From contig JAEZCZ010000099.1 in NCBI GenBank assembly GCA_023433305.1, positions 1-7,302 on the forward strand: a stretch of DNA of 7,302 nt. The letters are read 5' to 3'. Position 1 is the stretch's first letter, and each line of letters opens with the position of its first letter. Both the position numbers and the translations under genes were made by a program. Under the pieces are notes generated by a model. It searched no databases, was not told the DNA's origin, and was given only the letters and a program-made list of their open reading frames with translations. Below are positions 1 to 6,058 of the stretch, piece by piece. The stretch is from Pseudomonadota bacterium. GTDB lineage: Bacteria; Pseudomonadota; Alphaproteobacteria; Sphingomonadales; Sphingomonadaceae.

Positions 1-37
1 ATATCCCCCCCGGGGGGGGCCCCCGCCCCCCCCCCCC
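1..37. repeat. Low-complexity C/G homopolymer runs at the window edge
   Basis: After ATAT come 7 C, 8 G, 5 C, one G and 12 C, followed by TTTCCTTTG. Nothing else in the window looks like this. It lies downstream of the BKACE stop, and its position at the extreme end suggests a read-end or assembly artefact rather than biology. Bases 38-62 contain no clear terminator; only a 4-bp TTGC-AC-GCAA repeat is visible. Confidence 0.7.
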
Positions 38-62
38 TTTCCTTTGCACGCAACCGCCGGGG

Positions 63-998
63 TCAGAAGGCGACCTGATCGCCGCCTTTCAGTCCGAGCA
101 TCTCGCGCGCCTCGGCCGGTGTGGCGATCTCCCGTCCGAGCGCTTCGAGAATCGTGCGGATCTTGGCTACCTGATCGGCATTGGAACGAGCCAGCTCGCC
201 GCGACCGATGAACAGGCTGTCCTCGAGCCCGACGCGCACGTTGCCTCCGAGGAGTGCCGACTGCGTGCAAAACTGGAGCTGGTGCTTGCCGGCCGCGAAG
301 GCGGAGAAGACGTAATCGTCGCCGAACAGGCTGTCGGCGATGGTCACCATGTGCGCGAGGTTGCGCACGTCGGCCCCGATCCCGCCGAGGATCCCAAATA
401 CCCCCTGGATCAGGAACGGCGGCTCGATCAGCTGGCGGTCGGCGAAGTGCGCAAGCGTGTAGAGGTGGCCGATGTCATAGCACTCGAACTCGAAGCGCGT
501 GCCGTAGGCGCGGCCGACCTCGGTCATGATCCGCTCGATGAAGATGTTGTCGTTGTACATGATCCGGCCGCGCGAGGTTTCGACGTACTCGCGCTCCCAA
601 TCATGCTGCCATTGCCCGACCCGCTTCCCCGCGGCCGAGAAGTCGAAGATCAGCGGCCCCATGTTGAGCGAGCACAGCTCCGGCTGCGCCGCGTGCGCAC
701 CTTCGAGCCGGTCGTCGAGGCCCATAGTCGCGGAGCCACCGGTCGAAACGTTGATCACCGCGTCCGTCGCCTGCTTGATGCGCGGCAGGAAGGCCATGAA
801 GTCCTCGGCGCGCGGGCTCGGGCTTCCATCCACGGGCGAGCGGGCATGGAGGTGGAGGATCGCTGCTCCGGCCTCGGCCGCGGCGATCGCCTGCTCGGCG
901 ATCTGATCGGCGGTCACCGGCAAGTGCGGCGACATCGACGGCGTGTGGATCGAGCCGGTCGGCGCGCAGGTGATGATGGCCTTGGCGGACTTGCGCAT
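63..998 (-). CDS. DUF849/BKACE family beta-keto acid cleavage enzyme (3-keto-5-aminohexanoate cleavage enzyme-like), 311 aa
   Basis: The family is a zinc-dependent TIM barrel that reacts a beta-keto acid with acetyl-CoA to give acetoacetate and a new acyl-CoA; it is cytosolic. Seen here: HLH at residues 49-51 (the two zinc histidines, H46/H48 in the characterised Kce), NVSTGG at 83-88 with S85 aligning to Kce Ser82, and GGNVRVGLED at 251-260 with R255, E259 and D260 matching Kce Arg226, Glu230 (third zinc ligand) and Asp231 at the same spacing. Length is normal to slightly long for the family. The N-terminal CAPTGSIHTPSMSP segment marks the abundant subgroup in which the Kce amine-recognising Glu14 region differs, so the substrate is probably not 3-keto-5-aminohexanoate. 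The ATG start is supported by AGGAG at 1007-1011, 8 nt upstream and overlapping the ALDH stop codon; the gap to ALDH is 11 nt, so it is the last gene of that block. Family assignment is firm; substrate is unknown (comparison to Kce is from memory). Confidence 0.93.
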   Translation of the reverse strand: MRKSAKAIITCAPTGSIHTPSMSPHLPVTADQIAEQAIAAAEAGAAILHLHARSPVDGSPSPRAEDFMAFLPRIKQATDAVINVSTGGSATMGLDDRLEGAHAAQPELCSLNMGPLIFDFSAAGKRVGQWQHDWEREYVETSRGRIMYNDNIFIERIMTEVGRAYGTRFEFECYDIGHLYTLAHFADRQLIEPPFLIQGVFGILGGIGADVRNLAHMVTIADSLFGDDYVFSAFAAGKHQLQFCTQSALLGGNVRVGLEDSLFIGRGELARSNADQVAKIRTILEALGREIATPAEAREMLGLKGGDQVAF

Positions 999-1006
999 TC
1001 CCCGTG

Positions 1007-1011
1007 CTCCT
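1007..1011 (-). promoter_or_regulatory. Shine-Dalgarno AGGAG of the BKACE gene, overlapping the ALDH stop
   Basis: AGGAG on the minus strand shares bases with the ALDH TAG stop (TAGGAG) and lies 8 nt before the BKACE ATG. It fixes the start and suggests translation follows directly from the ALDH gene. Confidence 0.75.
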
Positions 1012-2464
1012 ACAGGCCGGCTTGGCAGACGTATTTGACGTTGAGGTATTCCTCGAGCCCATGGTGCGAGCCTTCCTTGCCGAGGCCCGACATCTTGACG
1101 CCCCCGAACGGCGCGTGGGGCGAGGAGATCAGCCCGGTGTTGATGCCGACCATGCCGCTTTCGAGCCCGCGCGTAGCGCGCTCGATCGTCGCCGGATCCT
1201 GCGAGCAGACATAGGCGGCGAGGCCAAACGGGGTGGCATTGGCAAGCGCAAGGCCTTCCTCGAGCGTACCGAAGCCGATAACCCCGGCGAGCGGCCCGAA
1301 GGTTTCCTCGCGCGCCAGCATCGCGTGGGCAGGAACATCGGCCAGCAAGGTCGGCGCGAACAGCCTGTCCTTGACCTCTCCCCCCGCGAGCGAGCGGGCG
1401 CCGCGGCTGACCGCATCCTCGCGGTGCTCGGCGACTTTCTCGATCGCGGCCCCGTCGATCAGCGGACCGATATCGCTTGCCGCATCGAACCCGTCGCCCG
1501 CGCGCATTCCGCCTACCTTCTCGGCAAAGGCAGCGAGGAAGCGGTCGCGGATCGCGTCCTGCACGTAGATGCGGTTCGCGGCGATGCAGCTCTGGCCACC
1601 GTTGCGGAACTTCGCGACCAGCGCCGTCTCCACCGCGACCTCGAGATCGGCATCATCGAAGATCAGCAGCGGCGCATTGCCGCCCAATTCGAGTCCGAGC
1701 TTCTTCATCGTGCCCGCGCAGTCGCGATAGAGCTGCACTCCGATCTCGGTCGAGCCTGTGAAGGAGAGCTTGCGGACGATCGGAGAGGCGGTCAGGACCC
1801 CGCCGATCTCCCGCGCCGATCCGGTCAGGATGTTGAACACGCCGGCCGGCAGGCCGGCCTCCTCGCCCAGCTTGGCGAAAGCGAGCGCGGTCAGCGGGGT
1901 CTGGCTGGCAGGCTTGGCCACCATCGTGCAGCCCGCCGCCAACGCCGGGCCGGCCTTGCGGGTCAGCATTGCGAGCGGAAAGTTCCACGGGGTGATCGCG
2001 GCGCAGACTCCCACCGGCTCGCGCTGCGCCATCATTCGCCGGCCGGGCACCGGAGCGGGAATGATCTCGCCGAGCGCGCGGGTCGCCTCGTCGGCGTAGA
2101 ACTCCATGAACCCCGCGCCGTAATCGAACTCGCCTTGCGCTTCCTTCAGCGTCTTGCCGTTTTCGCGCACGATCAGCCGGGCGATGTCGTCGCGATGTCG
2201 CTCAAGCAGCTCGAACCACCGCCGCAGGACCTTGCCACGCTCGCGCGCCGGACGCGCAGCCCAGGCGGGCAATGCCTCGGCGGCGGCAGCAACCGCTCGC
2301 TCGGTTTCCGACGCGCCCAGGTTGGGTACTTCGGCGAAATCGCTCATGGTGAAGGGGTCCTCGATCCCGATGGGGTCGCGGCGTCCTTCCACCCATTCGC
2401 CGTCGATCAGCGCGCGAGTGACCAGCAGGTCGGCTTCCTCGAGCGCGCCGCGCGCGTCGCTCAC
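1010..2464 (-). CDS. NAD(P)-dependent aldehyde dehydrogenase, succinate-semialdehyde dehydrogenase (GabD) type, 484 aa
   Basis: Oxidises an aldehyde to a carboxylate; members this close to GabD usually act on succinate semialdehyde or similar omega-acid aldehydes. Numbered from the GTG start, the full ALDH catalytic set is present: N161 (PWNFP), K184 and S187 (VAKPAS), the FTGS loop at 235-238, E259 (LELGGNAP), C293 (GGQSC, followed by the GabD-typical ANRIYV) and E387 (EETFGP). K184/S187 match the positions that favour NADP in E. coli GabD. The C-terminal segment (GINTGLIS at 440-447, APFGGVK at 451-457, SGLGKEGS) is also GabD-like. Start choice: the frame stays open up to 2959, but the extra 165 codons are a shadow of the upstream gene. 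GTG at 2462-2464 forms a GTGA overlap with that gene's TGA and gives the usual family length of about 482-484 aa. The preceding SD is weak, so translational coupling is likely. The real substrate could be another semialdehyde or hydroxyaldehyde. Confidence 0.93.
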   Translation of the reverse strand: MSDARGALEEADLLVTRALIDGEWVEGRRDPIGIEDPFTMSDFAEVPNLGASETERAVAAAAEALPAWAARPARERGKVLRRWFELLERHRDDIARLIVRENGKTLKEAQGEFDYGAGFMEFYADEATRALGEIIPAPVPGRRMMAQREPVGVCAAITPWNFPLAMLTRKAGPALAAGCTMVAKPASQTPLTALAFAKLGEEAGLPAGVFNILTGSAREIGGVLTASPIVRKLSFTGSTEIGVQLYRDCAGTMKKLGLELGGNAPLLIFDDADLEVAVETALVAKFRNGGQSCIAANRIYVQDAIRDRFLAAFAEKVGGMRAGDGFDAASDIGPLIDGAAIEKVAEHREDAVSRGARSLAGGEVKDRLFAPTLLADVPAHAMLAREETFGPLAGVIGFGTLEEGLALANATPFGLAAYVCSQDPATIERATRGLESGMVGINTGLISSPHAPFGGVKMSGLGKEGSHHGLEEYLNVKYVCQAGL

Positions 2465-2919
2465 TTGTCGTCGCCCAGGTCGGGGTTGGTGATCGGCGTG
2501 TCGCCTTCGAACAAGTGCTCGAAGCGGCGATAGGTACACAGCCAGCGTCCGTCGCGCAGCACATAGCGGTCGGTGGCGAGCGAGATCGTGATCGGGGGAT
2601 GCGTCGGCAAAGTCTTCACGCCGTTGGCGGCGTAGAGGAACAGGAAGTTGGTGGCCTCCGCGGTGCCCTCCCCGGTGAACCACGCGCGGAAGTTGGTGAA
2701 CGAATGGACCGAGAGGCGCGGCCCCTGCTCGCGTCGCCAGTCGTAGAATTGCTGGATCTTGGCCCGGCCCTCGTAGGATGCGAACTGCCCCTGGAACACC
2801 GCGTCCTCGGTGTAATAGGGGCTGGCATCGCGCCCGCCGTTGAAATCGATCTCGTGCCAATAGTCTGCGAGCTGGAGCGCCAGCCGCTGGTTGAGCTCGA
2901 GCACATCCTGGTCTGTCAC
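2461..2919 (-). CDS. SnoaL-like / NTF2-fold (nuclear transport factor 2 family) protein, 152 aa
   Basis: A small cone-shaped alpha+beta fold protein of the SnoaL-like group. Seen: an N-terminal helix followed by WHEIDFNGGRDASPYYTEDAVFQG (residues 21-44, written here in two overlapping parts: WHEIDFNGGR, then YYTEDAVFQG), the usual signature, then a beta-rich half ending in TDRYVLRDGRWL (116-127) and a CTYRRFEHLF strand. Family members include isomerases, dehydratases, the beta subunits of ring-hydroxylating dioxygenases and non-catalytic binding proteins. No dioxygenase alpha subunit is nearby, so the beta-subunit role is unlikely. Start is GTG at 2917-2919 with GGAG at 2926-2929, 6 nt upstream, inside an extended AAGGCGGAG. 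The stop overlaps the ALDH start (GTGA), suggesting the two are made together. No signal peptide or membrane segment. The specific function is not recognised; a hydratase/isomerase step on the pathway intermediate is a guess. Confidence 0.85.
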   Translation of the reverse strand: MTDQDVLELNQRLALQLADYWHEIDFNGGRDASPYYTEDAVFQGQFASYEGRAKIQQFYDWRREQGPRLSVHSFTNFRAWFTGEGTAEATNFLFLYAANGVKTLPTHPPITISLATDRYVLRDGRWLCTYRRFEHLFEGDTPITNPDLGDDK

Positions 2920-2934
2920 GCGAATCTCCGCCTT

Positions 2935-2951
2935 GCGAGGTCTCCCCTCGC
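2935..2951 (-). promoter_or_regulatory. Perfect 6-bp stem, 5-nt loop hairpin just upstream of the SnoaL Shine-Dalgarno
   Basis: On the minus strand GCGAGG-GGAGA-CCTCGC folds with all six pairs, loop GGAGA, ending immediately before the AAGGCGGAG ribosome site (2925-2933) of the SnoaL gene. It could stabilise or insulate the 5' end of the second mRNA block, or be a 3' processing remnant. In such GC-rich DNA a 6-bp stem can also arise by chance. Confidence 0.35.
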
Positions 2952-2977
2952 GCTGTCACGGATCACGCGGACGTGCT

Positions 2978-2991
2978 TGCCCGATCGGGCA
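2978..2991. promoter_or_regulatory. Perfect 14-bp palindrome TGCCCGATCGGGCA, candidate operator
   Basis: Lies in the 96-bp non-coding gap between the regulator gene and the SnoaL-ALDH-BKACE block, 25 bp past the regulator's stop. The symmetry is exact over 14 bp. As RNA it would give a 5-bp stem with a GATC loop, but no T-run follows on either strand, so it is a poor terminator; a protein-binding site is the alternative. AraC proteins usually bind direct repeats, so if it is an operator another factor may use it. A CGTGA-TC-CGTGA direct repeat (minus strand, 2956-2967) lies nearby. Confidence 0.35.
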
Positions 2992-3015
2992 GGCGAACTT
3001 GCGCCAGACGGCGGC

Positions 3016-3966
3016 TCAATTGGTCGCGCGGCGCCGGTACTCGCGCGGCGCCATGCCGAACTGATCGTGGAAACTGCGCGTGAAATGCGCCGCGCTGTTG
3101 AACCCCCAGGCAAAAGCGATCTCGGTTAGCGTATGACCGGCCCAGGACGGATTGCATATCTGCTTCGCGCATTCCTCGAGCCGGCGCCGGATGATGTAGG
3201 CAGAGACCTTCTCGCCCGTGCTCGCAAAGACTGTGCGCAAGTAGCGCGGCGAAATGCGCAGCCCTTCCGCGATGCTGGCCGGCGAAAGCTTCGGGTCGCG
3301 CAGTCGGTCCTCGATATAGCGCACGACCTCGGCCTGCCTCCCCCGCAGCACGGCGGATACGTCGGGCTGCTGATCGAAACCGATCGCATACGACATCGAC
3401 AGCATTTCGAGCAGATGGCGCGCGAAACGCTCGTCATAGACCGAGGTGAAACCGGTCTGGAGCTTGGTATGCAGCTTCTCGACCATCGCCGACATCGCGG
3501 CGGTCAGTCCCACGTCGCTGCGCAGGTGCATGCCGCAGAACTGCTCGGGACAGGGCAAGTGCTCCTTCAGCGTCGAGGCGCCGATGCGCAACATGATCAC
3601 CACGCTGTCGTCCTCGACGGTGAAGTTGTGCGGCGCGTAGCTGTCGCACAACGCGAAGTCGCCCTCCGTCAGCCGCGCCTCCTGACCGCAGTGGTTGAAC
3701 ACGCTGCTGCCGCGCGCCTGCAGCAGGAAGGAATAGAGCCGGGGCGAACCGTGGATGATGTGCTGCCGGGTGCGCTCGATATTGCTTCGGTTCGCGCTCA
3801 TTCGGGCGAACTGGATCGGCCCGAGGCGGCCCAGGGTAAGCTGCGCGGCGAAACCCTGGCGGTCCGCCGGCGTAAAATCGACCGAGTTGAGCTGGCTCGA
3901 ATAGAGCGCGTTCCAGGCCGCGGCGCGCGTGGCCAACGGCAGGGCGTCCGAGCTGTAGGATTCCAT
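3016..3966 (-). CDS. AraC/XylS-family transcriptional regulator, FeaR-like, 316 aa
   Basis: Probable pathway-specific regulator. The N-terminal two thirds (about residues 10-195) resemble the AraC_binding_2 / FeaR-type sensing domain: SPRLYSFLLQARG at 74-86, then LTEGDFALCDSYAPHNF at 99-115, the cupin-like 'do not exceed' pattern common to these regulators. The C-terminal domain (about 210-313) carries both helix-turn-helix motifs: first around 228-249 (SPASIAEGLRISPRYL...), second around 278-300 (TLTEIAFAWGFNSAAHFTRS), closing with FGMAPREYRR at 303-312. Length is normal. The ATG at 3964-3966 is preceded by a purine-rich GGGAGAGAGA. It lies between the two enzyme blocks on the same strand, with 89 bp upstream and 96 bp downstream, so either gap could hold its own or its target promoter. 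The effector is unknown; related regulators respond to aromatic amines or carboxylates or to other carbon sources. Confidence 0.93.
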   Translation of the reverse strand: MESYSSDALPLATRAAAWNALYSSQLNSVDFTPADRQGFAAQLTLGRLGPIQFARMSANRSNIERTRQHIIHGSPRLYSFLLQARGSSVFNHCGQEARLTEGDFALCDSYAPHNFTVEDDSVVIMLRIGASTLKEHLPCPEQFCGMHLRSDVGLTAAMSAMVEKLHTKLQTGFTSVYDERFARHLLEMLSMSYAIGFDQQPDVSAVLRGRQAEVVRYIEDRLRDPKLSPASIAEGLRISPRYLRTVFASTGEKVSAYIIRRRLEECAKQICNPSWAGHTLTEIAFAWGFNSAAHFTRSFHDQFGMAPREYRRRATN

Positions 3967-3975
3967 CTTTGTCTC

Positions 3976-4009
3976 TCTCCCGGCGGAGACCTTCCAGGGC
4001 CTCTCTCCG
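3976..4009 (-). promoter_or_regulatory. Leader with two mutually exclusive hairpins over the regulator's ribosome site
   Basis: In the transcript the segments are CGGAGA (4004-4009), TCTCCG (3984-3989) and GGAGA (3976-3980). The middle one can pair perfectly either with the upstream segment (6 bp, 14-nt loop) or with the downstream one (TCTCC/GGAGA, 5 bp, 4-nt loop GCCG). The downstream segment is part of the purine-rich ribosome site of the AraC-family gene, so the second fold would hide it. This is a reading of sequence only; the stems are short. Confidence 0.25.
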
Positions 4010-4055
4010 TTTGTGGCAAGGCTCGCTCAATTCGGCCTGCCTGGCAACCCTTCCT

Positions 4056-4778
4056 TCATGCGCCGCCCGCCACGGGGAGGTTGGCGCCGGTGATGTAAGA
4101 CGCGGCGTCCGATGCGAGGAACAGGACCGCCTCGGCTATTTCGGATGGGTCGGCGACCCGCTGCATCGGCACCATGGCCGCGCCCTTGGCCTGCCGCTCC
4201 GCACTCAGCATTTCGGTGGCAACGGGGCCCGGAGAAACGCAGTTCACCCGGATGCCCTGCCCCGCCACTTCGCGCGACAGGCCGATGCACAAGCTGTTGA
4301 GCCCGCCTTTCGACGCCGCGTACCAGACGTACTCTCCCGCAGATCCGCGGTCGGCCGCGCGCGAGGAGACCAGGGTGATCGAGCCGCCGCTGGTCGCCAT
4401 CGCCCGCACCGCTTCGCGTGCGCAAAGCATGGCGCCGGTGAGGTTCACGTCGATGACCTGACGGAGCGTCTCGGCGGTCACTTCGGCGAGCGGTGAGGCT
4501 GCACCGGTGATGCCGCTCGAATAGACCAGCCCTCCCAACGGCCCGAGCTCCTCCGCATGGCCGAACAGCGCGATAATGTCGGCTTCGCTGGATACGTCGC
4601 AGCGCAGTGCCTTCGACTTGCCGCCTGCGGCCTCGATGTCCCGCACCACCGCGGCTGCATCGTCGGCTCGCGCCGCGTAAGTCAGCACCACCGTCCAGCC
4701 CCGCTCCGCCGCCAGGCGTGCCACCGCCGCGCCGATCCCTCGGCTGCCGCCGACCACGACCATGACCTTATTCGGCAA
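4056..4778 (-). CDS. Short-chain dehydrogenase/reductase (classical SDR), 240 aa
   Basis: NAD(P)-dependent oxidoreductase interconverting an alcohol and a ketone; cytosolic. Numbered from the chosen TTG start: Rossmann glycine motif GGSRGIG at 10-16, CDVS at 60-63, SSGI at 87-90 (in place of the usual NAG), N112 in VNLTG, S139 in LVSS, catalytic Y153 and K157 (YAASK), and a C-terminus ITGANLPVAGGA. The S-to-Y interval is one residue longer than in FabG, as in the glucose-1-dehydrogenase-like group with a GEYVxYAASK motif. Start choice: TTG at 4776-4778 has GGGAG at 4786-4790 with a 7-nt spacer and supplies the residues normally preceding beta-1; it overlaps the MFS end by 11 bases. The alternative ATG at 4761-4763 would start inside beta-1 with a purine run only 2 nt away. 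The frame is open further up to 4904 but that part is a shadow of the MFS gene. In context it may oxidise a beta-hydroxy acid to a beta-keto acid. Confidence 0.9.
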   Translation of the reverse strand: MPNKVMVVVGGSRGIGAAVARLAAERGWTVVLTYAARADDAAAVVRDIEAAGGKSKALRCDVSSEADIIALFGHAEELGPLGGLVYSSGITGAASPLAEVTAETLRQVIDVNLTGAMLCAREAVRAMATSGGSITLVSSRAADRGSAGEYVWYAASKGGLNSLCIGLSREVAGQGIRVNCVSPGPVATEMLSAERQAKGAAMVPMQRVADPSEIAEAVLFLASDAASYITGANLPVAGGA

Positions 4779-6057
4779 GCGCAGGCTCCCGCTCTTCCAG
4801 GTCCTCGAGCGACTGCAGCTGCCGCCCGGCCGTCTCGGGCAGCAGCAGCGTCGCGACCAGCGCGCAACCGATACCAGAGATCGCCACCACCGCCATCGCC
4901 GCACCCAGTGGAATGCTCATCGCCACGAAGGGCACCGTCATGATGAACAGCGCGCTCGAGGCGCGGCCGAAGTTGTAGGCGAACGCCTGGCCGGTGCCGC
5001 GCAGCTCGGTCGGGAACAGCTCGGTGAAATAGGGCCCGAAGCTGGCATAGATGCCGAACTGGAAGAAGCCGTAGATCATGCCGAGCGGGATCAACGCGTA
5101 GAGGTTACCGCCCCAGGGCCCGAACAGATAGATGGTGGAGGATACGACGAAGCCGAGACCAAACAGGCGGAAGGCGTTGCGCCGCCCGACGATGTCGGAA
5201 ACGAACGCGTTCACCAGGAATCCGAAGAAGCCCCCGAGGCTGTTGAACATCACGCACCAGCCGGCAAGCGCCGTCCCGATCCCACGCTCGTCGGCCAGGA
5301 ACGTGGTCAGGTAATTGCTAACGGCAAAGCCGGCCCCCTGCGCCCCCAGCGCCAGCAGCGAGGCGAGGATGGTGATGCGGATCACGTTCGGTCGGAAGAT
5401 GCTGGCGAGGCTGGTGCGCTCGCCCCGCTGCTTCGAGCGGGCGAGGGCCTGCTTGAATATCTCGGAATCGTCCGAACCGCGGCGAATGAAGAAGATCAGG
5501 AACGCCGGCAGGATGCCGACCCAGAAGGCCACGCGCCAGCCGATATCGGGCGGAAGCGCCGAGGCGAGCGGGCCCGCGATCAACGCCGCGATGCCCGAGC
5601 CGACCGCCGCGCCGCTGTGCAGCGTGCCCAGCGCCTTGCCGCGGTCTTTCGCCGAGACGATCTCGCCCAGCAGCACCGCGCCCACCGCCCATTCCGCGCC
5701 GAAACCGATGCCTTGCAGCACTCGGATGGTAAGAAGCTGCTCGTAGCTTTGCGCGAAGCCGGACGCGAAAGCGAAGAACGAGAACCACAGGATCGTGATC
5801 TGAAGGATCCGCGCGCGCCCGAACCGGTCACACAGCCATCCGCCGATCCAACCCCCGATCGCCGCCGAGAAATAGCTGGCGCTGGCGATGGTGCCCGCCT
5901 CGGTCAGCGTCATGCCGAGGCCGACGATCAGCAGCGGTATCAGGTACTGGTAGACGAGCCCGTCGGCGCTATCCATCGCCCAGCCGGCGCTGCAGGTCCA
6001 GAACACCCGCCGTGTCTTGCGGTCCGCCTCGCGGTACCAGCCGAACATCCCCGCCAT
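4768..6057 (-). CDS. MFS transporter, aromatic-acid/sialate:H+ symporter-like (AAHS/SHS type), 429 aa
   Basis: Inner-membrane 12-helix major facilitator, probably a proton-coupled importer of an organic acid or other pathway substrate. Seen: an acidic pair in TM1 (D29 and D32 in WAMDSADGL), as typical of AAHS/SHS carriers; motif A GGWLCDRFGRAR at 72-83; RVLQGIGFGAEWAVGA at 112-127 with GE at 131-132, characteristic of this group; a cytosolic central loop around 192-222; a second motif-A-like DIVGRRNAF at 288-296; ELFPTELRGTG at 346-356; and PETAGRQL at 407-414 just before a short acidic tail. Hydrophobic segments cover the rest. The ATG at 6055-6057 is one base after the ADH stop (TAG-C-ATG), indicating tight co-translation. 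The substrate cannot be determined from sequence; the neighbouring enzymes suggest a small hydroxy or oxo compound or carboxylate. Confidence 0.93.
   Translation of the reverse strand: MAGMFGWYREADRKTRRVFWTCSAGWAMDSADGLVYQYLIPLLIVGLGMTLTEAGTIASASYFSAAIGGWIGGWLCDRFGRARILQITILWFSFFAFASGFAQSYEQLLTIRVLQGIGFGAEWAVGAVLLGEIVSAKDRGKALGTLHSGAAVGSGIAALIAGPLASALPPDIGWRVAFWVGILPAFLIFFIRRGSDDSEIFKQALARSKQRGERTSLASIFRPNVIRITILASLLALGAQGAGFAVSNYLTTFLADERGIGTALAGWCVMFNSLGGFFGFLVNAFVSDIVGRRNAFRLFGLGFVVSSTIYLFGPWGGNLYALIPLGMIYGFFQFGIYASFGPYFTELFPTELRGTGQAFAYNFGRASSALFIMTVPFVAMSIPLGAAMAVVAISGIGCALVATLLLPETAGRQLQSLEDLEEREPALAE
4786..4790 (-). promoter_or_regulatory. Shine-Dalgarno GGGAG that decides the TTG start of the SDR
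   Basis: GGGAG lies inside the 3' end of the MFS gene, 7 nt before TTG at 4778. It supports the TTG over the ATG 15 bases further on, whose only purine run (AAGG) is too close. Confidence 0.55.
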
Positions 6058-6058
6058 G

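Noticed and set aside
282..1214. 310-codon open frame on the plus strand, opposite the BKACE gene
   Set aside because: No domain pattern, and it runs across the boundary between two well-supported minus-strand genes.
1841..1858. GCCGGCC-GGCA-GGCCGGC inverted repeat
   Set aside because: It lies in the ALDH coding region encoding the conserved GLPAGV segment; the symmetry follows from Gly/Pro/Ala codons in GC-rich DNA.
1004..2533. 509-codon open frame on the plus strand, opposite the ALDH gene
   Set aside because: Its translation is Arg/Ala/Gly-rich, matches no family, and lies entirely opposite conserved ALDH motifs; long antisense frames are expected in GC-rich coding DNA.
2465..2959. 165-codon N-terminal extension of the ALDH frame
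   Set aside because: The translation is Arg/Ala-rich and out of frame with the SnoaL-like gene that occupies this stretch; the GTG at 2464 already gives the full family length.
4015..4041. Imperfect inverted repeat (GGCAAGGC / GCCTGCC) considered as a terminator after the SDR gene
   Set aside because: The stem needs a bulge and no T-run follows on the minus strand.
3133..4098. 321-codon open frame on the plus strand, opposite the AraC-family gene
   Set aside because: Shadow of the regulator; no domain pattern and no convincing ribosome site.
4779..4904. N-terminal extension of the SDR frame
   Set aside because: Arg/Trp/Cys-rich shadow of the transporter's C-terminus; the Rossmann fold starts after 4778.
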